A stretch of 14,584 bases of DNA from NCBI GenBank assembly GCA_009691645.1, contig SIAT01000028.1, positions 1-14,584 of the forward strand. The letters run 5' to 3'. The notes below the pieces were generated by a model. That model saw only the letters and a list, made by a program, of their open reading frames with translations. It did no database searches and was not told where the DNA came from. The position numbers were made by a program, and so were the translations under genes. The stretch comes from Pedosphaera sp. (GTDB taxonomy: Bacteria; Verrucomicrobiota; Verrucomicrobiia; Limisphaerales; SIAT01). This document shows, piece after piece, positions 6,788-12,689 of the stretch (within the stretch, counting starts at the first letter, position 1; the number at the start of each line of letters is the position of its first letter).

Positions 6788-7546
6788 TCACTTCCGCTGG
6801 TGCTTCAGAAGCCAATCGTAGAAGGCCTGGTTGTTGTAGGTCTCGGTCCACGAATCGTGGCCCACGCCGGGATAGATGGTGAGCTTGATGTCTTCGCAGC
6901 CGAACTTCTTGAGCGCCTCGATCATCTCCTCGGATTTCTTCAACGGCACGGCCGTATCCTTGTCGCCGTGAAAGGCCCAGATGGGAAGTTCCTTCAAAGC
7001 CGCAGCTTTCTTGGGATCGCTCAGGCGGAAGAGGACCGTATCACCGCCGCCGCAGATCGGCGCGATGGCCGCGAAACGCTCCGGGTGGGCGGTGCCGAGG
7101 CTCCACGTGCCGTAACCGCCCATCGAGAGGCCGGTGAGATAAACGCGCGTGGTGTCCACTTTGTGGGTGGCGATGATGTCGTCAAGCAATGCGAGCAGTG
7201 TGTCATTTTCCCAGCGCTGGCCGGTGAGCACTTGTGGCGAGACGACGATGAACGGGAAGTCGGGGCGATCCTTCACGAGCTTCGGCGGACCGTGCTTCGC
7301 GACGAGCCAGACATTCGTGCCGCGCTCGCCAGCGCCGTGCAGGAAGAGGAGCAGCGGCCATTTCTTCGCGGCCTTGGCGTCGTAACCTTTGGGTAGGAAT
7401 AGGAGATAATTAGCCTTGAGATTCTTGGTGAGCGAGGGCTCGAAGGTTTTGGTTTGTTGGACGTTGTCCGGTTGCTGGGCGTTGGTGCCTTTAGGGATAA
7501 CGAAGGTGCAGAGAAGGGCGGCGAGGAGGCAGTGGGTTGTTTTCAT
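6788..7546 (-). CDS. Secreted alpha/beta-hydrolase (esterase/phospholipase-carboxylesterase type)
   Basis: This 252-residue protein has a signal peptide (1-23, cut after TNA) and a complete alpha/beta-hydrolase domain. The oxyanion-hole HGAGERG lies at 70-76. The nucleophile elbow GLSMGGYGTW has Ser141, the acid is Asp197 in HGDKDTAVP, and the base is His230 in GVGHDSW. It resembles the predicted peptidase/esterase group (phospholipase-carboxylesterase and feruloyl-esterase-like proteins) common in Verrucomicrobiota. That group acts on acyl esters or plant-derived esters outside the cytoplasm; the exact substrate cannot be told. It is the last gene of the run from scpA and begins 13 nt after the kdsD stop, so it is probably cotranscribed, though its function is unrelated. 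No Shine-Dalgarno is present. Confidence 0.87.
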   Translation of the reverse strand: MKTTHCLLAALLCTFVIPKGTNAQQPDNVQQTKTFEPSLTKNLKANYLLFLPKGYDAKAAKKWPLLLFLHGAGERGTNVWLVAKHGPPKLVKDRPDFPFIVVSPQVLTGQRWENDTLLALLDDIIATHKVDTTRVYLTGLSMGGYGTWSLGTAHPERFAAIAPICGGGDTVLFRLSDPKKAAALKELPIWAFHGDKDTAVPLKKSEEMIEALKKFGCEDIKLTIYPGVGHDSWTETYNNQAFYDWLLKHQRK

Positions 7547-7559
7547 ACGATCAGGGAGG

Positions 7560-8531
7560 TCACATCAGTTTGAGCTTCGGTAAATCCTGAGAATCCACGA
7601 GGCCGACGGGTTCCTTCTTCGCGTTGATGACGATGAGGTCGTCGATGTTCCGAGTGTTGAATATCTGCAACGCCTCGACCGCGAGCGCGTCCTCGCGGAT
7701 GCAGATGGGATTGCGCGTCATCACCGCCGAGAGCGGCTGGGCCAGCACGTGGTCGTCGTCGGCCATGCGACGACGAAAATCGCCATCAGTGAAAACGCCG
7801 GCGAGCTTGCCGCGCTTGTCCACTACGCAGACGCTGCCGGACTTGGCGCGGGTCATCACGAGCAGCGCTTCCTTCACGGAGAGCGTTTGCGGAGCGATGG
7901 CGTTGCGCGCGCCGGCCCGCATGATGTCCCGCACCTGCAGGAGCAACGCGCGGCCGATGGCGCCGGAGGGATGGTACTTGGCGAAGTCATTTTTCTTGAA
8001 GCCGCGCGCCTCGAGCACAGCCATCGCGAGAGCGTCGCCGAGCACGAGCATCGCCGTGGTGCTGGCAGTGGGGGCGAGGTTGAAAGGACACGCCTCCTTC
8101 GGCACGCGCACGTTCAACACGACGTCGCTGAGCCGGCCGAGCGAGGATTTCGGCGCGGCGGTCATCGAGATAATCTTCACGGCGAAACGCTTGAGCGCGG
8201 GCAACAAGTTCACCAACTCTTCCGTCTCGCCGGAATAGCTCAAGGCCAGCACCACATCGCCGTCACTCACGATGCCGAGGTCGCCGTGCAACGCATCCAC
8301 GCTGTTCAACACCACGCTGGTGGAACCGGTGCTCGTAAGTGTGGCGGCGATCTTCTGGCCGATGTTGCCCGATTTACCGATGCCGATGACGACCACTTTG
8401 CCGCGCTGGCGCAAAGCCGCGACGATCAGTTCGATCGCGCGCTCGAACTCGCCGTCCAACCGAGCACGCACAGCGCGCAGTCCGGCCAGTTCGATGTCGA
8501 ACACTCTCCGGGCTTGGGCGAGGTGGCTCAT
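7560..8531 (-). CDS. kdsD: D-arabinose 5-phosphate isomerase (KpsF/GutQ/KdsD family)
   Basis: This cytoplasmic enzyme interconverts ribulose 5-phosphate and arabinose 5-phosphate, the first committed step to Kdo for LPS or capsule. The protein is 323 residues, close to E. coli KdsD (328). An SIS domain covers about 30-170 and includes the GIGKSGNIGQK phosphate-binding segment (50-60), SYSGETEEL and the APTASTTAML stretch. FAKYHPSGAIG follows, and then two CBS domains (about 205-260 and 270-323). Paralogues in the family (KdsD, KpsF, GutQ) cannot be separated by sequence inspection; KdsD is the housekeeping assumption. Its ATG lies 4 nt after the pheA stop, so the two are almost certainly cotranscribed. 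Other Kdo genes (kdsA, kdsB, kdsC) are not in the window. Confidence 0.93.
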   Translation of the reverse strand: MSHLAQARRVFDIELAGLRAVRARLDGEFERAIELIVAALRQRGKVVVIGIGKSGNIGQKIAATLTSTGSTSVVLNSVDALHGDLGIVSDGDVVLALSYSGETEELVNLLPALKRFAVKIISMTAAPKSSLGRLSDVVLNVRVPKEACPFNLAPTASTTAMLVLGDALAMAVLEARGFKKNDFAKYHPSGAIGRALLLQVRDIMRAGARNAIAPQTLSVKEALLVMTRAKSGSVCVVDKRGKLAGVFTDGDFRRRMADDDHVLAQPLSAVMTRNPICIREDALAVEALQIFNTRNIDDLIVINAKKEPVGLVDSQDLPKLKLM

Positions 8532-8535
8532 CGCA

Positions 8536-9597
8536 TCAGTCGGAATTCGGATAAGAGCCGAGCACTTTCACGAAGGTGCAGTGCTTGCCCAGTTCGGTGA
8601 TGGCGCGGGCCACGCGGCGATCCTCGGCGTGCCCCTCGCAATCCACGAAGAAGAAATATTCCCACGCCTTCCGCCGACTCGGACGCGACTCGATTTTGGT
8701 CATGTTCAACTTTGCACGACGGAACGGCGCGAGCGCTTGATGCAACGCGCCGACGTGATGGTGGATGCTGAACATCAAACTCGTGCGATCCTCGCCGGTG
8801 GGCGGGGCGCACTTGCGGCCGAGCACGAGGAAACGCGTGGCGTTGGCCGCGCTGTCTTGGATATCGGACTCGAGGATGTTCAGTCGATAACGCTCGGCGG
8901 CAAGCGCGCCGGCGATGGCGGCGGCCTTGCGATCTTTCGCCGCCAGCTCGGCCGCGCGCGTGGTGGAGGAGGCCTCGACGATCTCGGCATGCGGCAGATG
9001 CCGTTGCACCCAGCCGCGACATTGGGCGAGGGCCTGCGGATGTGTGTAAAGCTTCTTGATCTGCGCACGGGCACCGCGACTCATCAGACAGTGCTGAATG
9101 GGCGTGACGATCTGGGCGACAATCTTCAACTCGCTCTCCACGAACATATCGAGCGTGTGCGTGACGACGCCCTCGGTGGAATTCTCGACCGGCACCACGC
9201 CATAATCCGCGCAGTTCTTGGCGACCTCGGTGAACACATCGCCGATGGTTTTTTGCGCGGCGTAATTCAGACTCGTACCGAATCGGCGGATGGCCGCCTG
9301 ATGCGTGTAGGTCGCCTCGGGCCCGAGATAAGCGATGGTAAGCGTCTTCTCCAGCGAGAGAGCGCTGGACATCACTTCGCGATAAATGGCCCGGAGCGAC
9401 TCGCTGGTGATGGGGCCTTTGTTCAGCTTCGCAATCCGCTCGAGCACGACGCGCTCGCGGTGCGGCGCGTAAATCTCCTCGCCTGCCTTGAGCTTGATGG
9501 CTCCGATCTCGAGAACGTGTTTCGTGCGCTCGTTCAACAGCGCGACGATCTTCGCGTCGAGTTGGTCGATGGACTTGCGATGCTCTTGGAGGCTCAT
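8536..9597 (-). CDS. pheA: Bifunctional chorismate mutase/prephenate dehydratase
   Basis: This enzyme converts chorismate to prephenate and on to phenylpyruvate, the committed branch to phenylalanine. The 353 residues divide into an AroQ-type chorismate mutase helical domain (1 to about 85, beginning RKSIDQLDAKIVALLNER), a prephenate dehydratase domain (about 87-265) and an ACT regulatory domain (about 275-350). The dehydratase shows AYLGPEATYTHQAA, VPVENSTEGVV and the catalytic threonine in NATRFLVLG. The ACT domain carries the phenylalanine-binding KIESRPSRR stretch, so feedback inhibition by phenylalanine is expected. ATG 9597 follows the scpB stop by 5 nt. It is the only gene here with a plausible, weak ribosome-binding site (AAAGG, 9 nt before the ATG). 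Confidence 0.95.
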   Translation of the reverse strand: MSLQEHRKSIDQLDAKIVALLNERTKHVLEIGAIKLKAGEEIYAPHRERVVLERIAKLNKGPITSESLRAIYREVMSSALSLEKTLTIAYLGPEATYTHQAAIRRFGTSLNYAAQKTIGDVFTEVAKNCADYGVVPVENSTEGVVTHTLDMFVESELKIVAQIVTPIQHCLMSRGARAQIKKLYTHPQALAQCRGWVQRHLPHAEIVEASSTTRAAELAAKDRKAAAIAGALAAERYRLNILESDIQDSAANATRFLVLGRKCAPPTGEDRTSLMFSIHHHVGALHQALAPFRRAKLNMTKIESRPSRRKAWEYFFFVDCEGHAEDRRVARAITELGKHCTFVKVLGSYPNSD

Positions 9598-9602
9598 GGA
9601 AA

Positions 9603-10304
9603 TTAGCCTTTATTTTCGGGCGCAGCCGCAGTCTCCACCGGCGCGACGGTCATCTGGCTCATGTCCACCTCGGCCAGTGCTTCCGGCGGCGCCGTGGCCA
9701 GACCGGGATCGGCGGTGACGAGCGACTCGGGTTTCTGCACTTGGATGCGGCGCAACTCGTCAGCGGCCGGCATCTCTTCGAGTGAACGCAAGCCGAAGTA
9801 TTCGAGGAACTGCGGCGTGGTGCTGTACAACGAGGGGCGGCCGACCACTTCAGCTTTGCCGGATTGCTCGACAAGATCGCGTTCGAGCAGCGTTTGCATC
9901 ACGCCGTCCACCGCCACGCCGCGGATTTGTTCGATCTCGGCGCGCGTGACCGGCTGGCGGTAAGCGATGATGGCGAGCGTCTCGAGCGCGGGCTGCGAGA
10001 GGCGCGTCGGGCGCTGCTTCTGTCCGACGAGTGTGCGGATCCACGACGCGAATTCCGGCTGGCTCACGAACTGCCACGAGCCGGCGACGCAGACGAGCCG
10101 GTAGCTGCGCGCGGCGTGCTCGTGCTCGCGGACCAGCTCCTCGAGCGCGGCCGTGATGGCTTCCTGCTTGGTTTTCTTGAGCGAACGCGCGGCCTCTTCC
10201 TCGGCCTGCTCGGCGGTCTGCGCGAGCAGCTCCTGCAGTTCCTTCGGGCTCATCGGCTTCTGGGCCGAAAAGAGGACGGCTTCCAAAATGTTCTTCAGTT
10301 CCAT
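9603..10304 (-). CDS. scpB: Segregation and condensation protein B
   Basis: ScpB dimers bind the kleisin ScpA in the SMC-ScpAB complex that compacts and segregates chromosomes. With ATG 10304 the protein is 233 residues and begins with the typical LKNILEAVLFSAQKPMSPKEL first winged-helix segment. A charged Ala/Glu/Lys-rich stretch (about 28-60) lengthens the first domain. The hallmark LSQPALETLAIIAYRQPVTRAEIEQIRG motif of the second winged helix is present, as is VGRPSLYSTT. The last 50 or so residues are Pro/Ala/Glu-rich and probably disordered. An upstream in-frame extension to 10415 overlaps scpA and is not family-like. The gene starts 7 nt after the scpA stop. Confidence 0.94.
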   Translation of the reverse strand: MELKNILEAVLFSAQKPMSPKELQELLAQTAEQAEEEAARSLKKTKQEAITAALEELVREHEHAARSYRLVCVAGSWQFVSQPEFASWIRTLVGQKQRPTRLSQPALETLAIIAYRQPVTRAEIEQIRGVAVDGVMQTLLERDLVEQSGKAEVVGRPSLYSTTPQFLEYFGLRSLEEMPAADELRRIQVQKPESLVTADPGLATAPPEALAEVDMSQMTVAPVETAAAPENKG

Positions 10305-10311
10305 TGTCAAT

Positions 10312-11106
10312 TCACGGGGTCGGCGCGACGTTCTCCATCGCGCTGGACACAGGTTCAGGGGGCGCAGTCTCAGCGGGCGACTCGGGCGGCGCCGGCCGGA
10401 TTTCAATCTCGGCAAACGGCTCGGGCTGTTCGATGACCAGTTGGCCCAGGCGGATCAACTCGAGCATGGCGAGAAAGGTGACGACCACTTCGCCCCGGCT
10501 CGTCGCGGCCGCGAACAAATCGGAGAACTTCACCTGCGCGCGGGTCTGGACGAGCGCGCGGATGGACTCGATCTTCTCGCCGACGGTCCATTTGTCCTCG
10601 TACACGTCGCGCGCCTCCTGCGCGGTGAAGCGTTTGAGGATGACGTTGACCGCGTTGACGAGATCGAACACGGAGACCGCCGCGCGCGGCGCTCGGCTTT
10701 CGCTGGTGAACTCGGGTTTGCCGGGCAGTCGCGGATAGATGTCTTCCTGCGCGCTCTCGCGTTCCTGCAACTGCACGGCGGCGTCCTTGAATTTCTTGTA
10801 CTCGACGAGCCGGCGGATCAGCTCCCAGCGCGGGTCTTCCTCCTCCTCCTCGCCCTCGGCCACCGCCTGCTGCTCGACGGGGAGCAGTTCGCGGCTCTTG
10901 ATGTACACCAGCGTGGAAGCCATCACGAGGAATTCGCCGGCGACCTCGAGGTCGAACTCACGCATCAGCTCGATGTACTCGATGAACTGCGTGGCGATCT
11001 TGGTGAGGTTGACCTGATGGATGTCCACCTCCTCCTTCTTCACGAGGTAGAGCAAGAGGTCGAGGGGCCCCTCGAAGATCTCGAATTTGACTTTGTATTC
11101 CGACAT
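10312..11106 (-). CDS. scpA: Segregation and condensation protein A (kleisin)
   Basis: ScpA is the kleisin that bridges the SMC heads and recruits ScpB. From ATG 11106 the protein is 264 residues and begins with the family-defining FEGPLDLLLYLVKKEEVDIH. FLVMASTLVYIKSRELLP follows near 60-77. A run of acidic residues (AEGEEEEEDP, about 83-92) marks the variable middle. The C-terminal winged helix is at about 180-235 (VKFSDLFAAATSRGEVVVTFLAMLELIRLG in pieces), and a Pro/Ala/Glu-rich tail of about 28 residues ends the protein. The frame is open far upstream to 11727, but that stretch lies antisense to the deacetylase gene and is a shadow. It is the first gene of a five-gene minus-strand run. Confidence 0.94.
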   Translation of the reverse strand: MSEYKVKFEIFEGPLDLLLYLVKKEEVDIHQVNLTKIATQFIEYIELMREFDLEVAGEFLVMASTLVYIKSRELLPVEQQAVAEGEEEEEDPRWELIRRLVEYKKFKDAAVQLQERESAQEDIYPRLPGKPEFTSESRAPRAAVSVFDLVNAVNVILKRFTAQEARDVYEDKWTVGEKIESIRALVQTRAQVKFSDLFAAATSRGEVVVTFLAMLELIRLGQLVIEQPEPFAEIEIRPAPPESPAETAPPEPVSSAMENVAPTP

Positions 11107-11140
11107 GGCGCGCGCGAGCGACGGCCCACGAGTCGCGGCG

Positions 11141-11169
11141 ATTAAAGGCGAGCATTGCGCCTTTGGCAA
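11141..11169 (-). promoter_or_regulatory. Probable promoter of the scpA-scpB-pheA-kdsD-esterase run
   Basis: On the minus strand TTGCCA (11169-11164) is followed after 17 bases by TTTAAT (11146-11141). These match the sigma-70 consensus at five and four of six positions. The -10 ends 34 bases before ATG 11106, so the leader would be about 27 nt, unlike the very short leaders proposed for other genes here. No attenuator, T-box or leader peptide is visible despite pheA being in the run. Confidence 0.45.
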
Positions 11170-11203
11170 CGCCCAATGCACGGCGATTCCTCCTTCTCCG
11201 CGA

Positions 11204-11232
11204 TTGAAAAATCGGACGCACCGGCGTAGGTA
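11204..11232 (+). promoter_or_regulatory. Probable promoter of the deacetylase-family gene
   Basis: TTGAAA (11204-11209) and TAGGTA (11227-11232) are separated by exactly 17 bases. The -10-like box ends 6 bases before GTG 11239, which predicts a transcript beginning at or next to the start codon. It lies back-to-back with the scpA promoter in a 132-base divergent region. Confidence 0.38.
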
Positions 11233-11238
11233 GCAGGC

Positions 11239-12102
11239 GTGAAGATCATCACCGACGCCCGCTGCACGGAGTATCATCAAGCCGGCCATCCCGAACGGCC
11301 GCAGCGCGTGGCGAAGACCGTCGAACGGCTCAAGACGCAAAAGGAGATCGCGCTGGAATGGGCCGAACCGCTGGTCGTCCAGGACGCCGCGATTCTCCGC
11401 GCGCATACCATCGAACATCTGCACGGCGTGCAGATCGCGTCCGAGCCGTTTGACGCCGACACGCCGAACCATCCGAAGATCGCGGAGCACGCGCGGCGTG
11501 CCGTCGGCGGCGCGTTGCACGCACTGAAAATCGCGCGCGAAGGAGGCCAAGCTTTCAGTCTGCTGCGGCCGCCGGGCCATCACGCCACACGCGACCGTTC
11601 GATGGGTTTTTGCTATCTGAATTCCATCGCCATCACCGTGCTCGCTGCACGCGCGGCGGGCGTGAAGCGTGTGGCCGTGTTCGATTTCGATGTGCACCAC
11701 GGCAACGGCACCGAGGCGATTCTGCACAAACAGGAAGGGTGCGCGTTCTTTTCAATCCACCAGTTTCCGGCTTATCCGGGATCAGGCCAGAAGAGCTTTG
11801 ATAACTGCCACAACTACCCGGTCGCGCCGAACGCGCCGCGCGAAGTGTGGCGGAAGGAGGCTGAGAAAGCGCTGGCGGACTTGAAGGCTTTCAAGCCCGA
11901 TCTCCTCGGCGTGTCGGCGGGGTTCGACGCGTACAAGCGCGACCCACTCTGCCAGCAGCAACTCGAGACGGAGGATTTCCAGTGGGTGGGTGAATCGCTG
12001 CGGAAACTGGGCGTGCCGTTCTTCAGCACGCTCGAAGGGGGCTACAGTAGTGACCTTCCGGAACTGGTGCTGGCTTATCTGAAAGGCGTGACGGGCAAGT
12101 GA
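11239..12102 (+). CDS. Histone deacetylase-family protein (acetylpolyamine/acetoin-utilisation type)
   Basis: This 287-residue protein belongs to the arginase/deacetylase fold family that includes bacterial HDAC-like amidohydrolases, acetylpolyamine amidohydrolases and AcuC. These zinc enzymes remove acetyl groups from amines or lysines. It starts YHQAGHPERPQR, a usual beginning. The catalytic His pair is His114-His115 in RPPGHHA. Zinc ligands are Asp151 and His153 in FDFDVHHGNGT, plus Asp230 in SAGFDAY. EGGYSSDL near the C-terminus supplies the usual Gly-Gly-Tyr loop. Many relatives read GFDAH where this protein has Tyr232; the zinc Asp is intact. The protein is short because it lacks extended loops. 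The substrate is unknown. It starts with GTG 11239; an ATG alternative is not available near the conserved start. Confidence 0.9.
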   Translation: MKIITDARCTEYHQAGHPERPQRVAKTVERLKTQKEIALEWAEPLVVQDAAILRAHTIEHLHGVQIASEPFDADTPNHPKIAEHARRAVGGALHALKIAREGGQAFSLLRPPGHHATRDRSMGFCYLNSIAITVLAARAAGVKRVAVFDFDVHHGNGTEAILHKQEGCAFFSIHQFPAYPGSGQKSFDNCHNYPVAPNAPREVWRKEAEKALADLKAFKPDLLGVSAGFDAYKRDPLCQQQLETEDFQWVGESLRKLGVPFFSTLEGGYSSDLPELVLAYLKGVTGK

Positions 12103-12199
12103 GGCGTCGCGACACGTCGCCGCAACGTGGCGAGTGATTGAAGCCGAACTTCGTTCGATGCATCCGTTGCCGGCGGATGCCGGCCTCGGTCTTTGGGAA
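12103..12199. other. Convergent intergenic region
   Basis: These 97 bases lie between the stops of the deacetylase gene and jag. Apart from the hairpin at 12160-12180 listed separately, no gene is seen: open frames here are shadows of jag. Confidence 0.5.
12160..12180. terminator. Hairpin between convergent genes, possible bidirectional terminator
   Basis: GCATCCG (12160-12166) and CGGATGC (12174-12180) form a perfect 7-bp stem with a 7-base loop, 58 bases past the deacetylase stop and 20 bases past the jag stop. The position suits a shared terminator for two converging transcripts. No T-tract follows on either strand, so an intrinsic terminator of the classical kind is not shown. Confidence 0.35.
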
Positions 12200-12658
12200 T
12201 CAACCGCGCTTAATTTTCGGCCGGAGGAGGATGACTTTCTTCTCGGAATCTTCGATTTCGACAGAGTGGGTCTCGATGTCGGGGTCGTCCTTGAGGGTGC
12301 TGTGGACGATACGGCGGTCGAAAGCGCTTAGCGGTTCCAGTTCCACGACGTCGCCCCAGCGGCGGACTTTTTCGGCGGCTTCCTGAGCTTTCTTCACCAG
12401 TGCATCTCGGGATTGGGTGCGATAGCCGCCGACATCCACGGTCACTTTCGGCGACGTTTTATCCTTCTGAAAAAGGATGCGGTTGGTGATGTACTGGAGG
12501 TCGGTGAGCGTCTGGCCTTGGCGGCCGATGAGGCGTCCGGCGTCCTCGCACTGGATCTCGAGCAGCGGGCCGTCGTCGAGCGTCTGCTCGAGGATGGTGG
12601 CGGGGAAGCCGAGTTTCAGGAGCATCTCCTCGAGGATTGGTTTGGCAGGGCTGGACAT
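12200..12658 (-). CDS. jag: KH/R3H RNA-binding protein (Jag/KhpB family)
   Basis: Jag/KhpB is a cytoplasmic RNA-binding protein encoded next to yidC in many bacteria and linked to cell-envelope and division control. From ATG 12658 the protein is 152 residues. A KH domain holds the GxxG loop GRQG at 45-48 (in GRLIGRQGQTL). The linker GGYRTQSRDAL (77-87) is typical of the family. The R3H motif is Arg115-xxx-His119 in FDRRIVH. The N-terminal Jag_N domain found in Firmicutes is absent, as in many other phyla. An upstream in-frame extension to 12721 overlaps the end of yidC and is not family-like. The start lies 31 nt after the yidC stop, with no Shine-Dalgarno. Confidence 0.92.
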   Translation of the reverse strand: MSSPAKPILEEMLLKLGFPATILEQTLDDGPLLEIQCEDAGRLIGRQGQTLTDLQYITNRILFQKDKTSPKVTVDVGGYRTQSRDALVKKAQEAAEKVRRWGDVVELEPLSAFDRRIVHSTLKDDPDIETHSVEIEDSEKKVILLRPKIKRG

Positions 12659-12689
12659 AATACGATTCGTGTTTTGTTCGCCGGTCAGA

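Noticed and set aside
8272..9606. A 444-codon open frame on the plus strand opposite kdsD and pheA
   Set aside because: It spans two convincing minus-strand genes and has the Arg/His-rich composition of a shadow frame; no family is recognisable.
11107..11238. A possible T-box, attenuator or leader peptide controlling pheA through the operon leader
   Set aside because: The probable leader before scpA is only about 27 nt, pheA is the third gene, and no Phe-rich short frame or alternative hairpins were seen.
10312..11727. A 471-residue version of ScpA with a long N-terminal extension
   Set aside because: The extra 207 residues lie antisense to the deacetylase gene, cross both promoter candidates and are unlike ScpA; ATG 11106 gives the canonical start.
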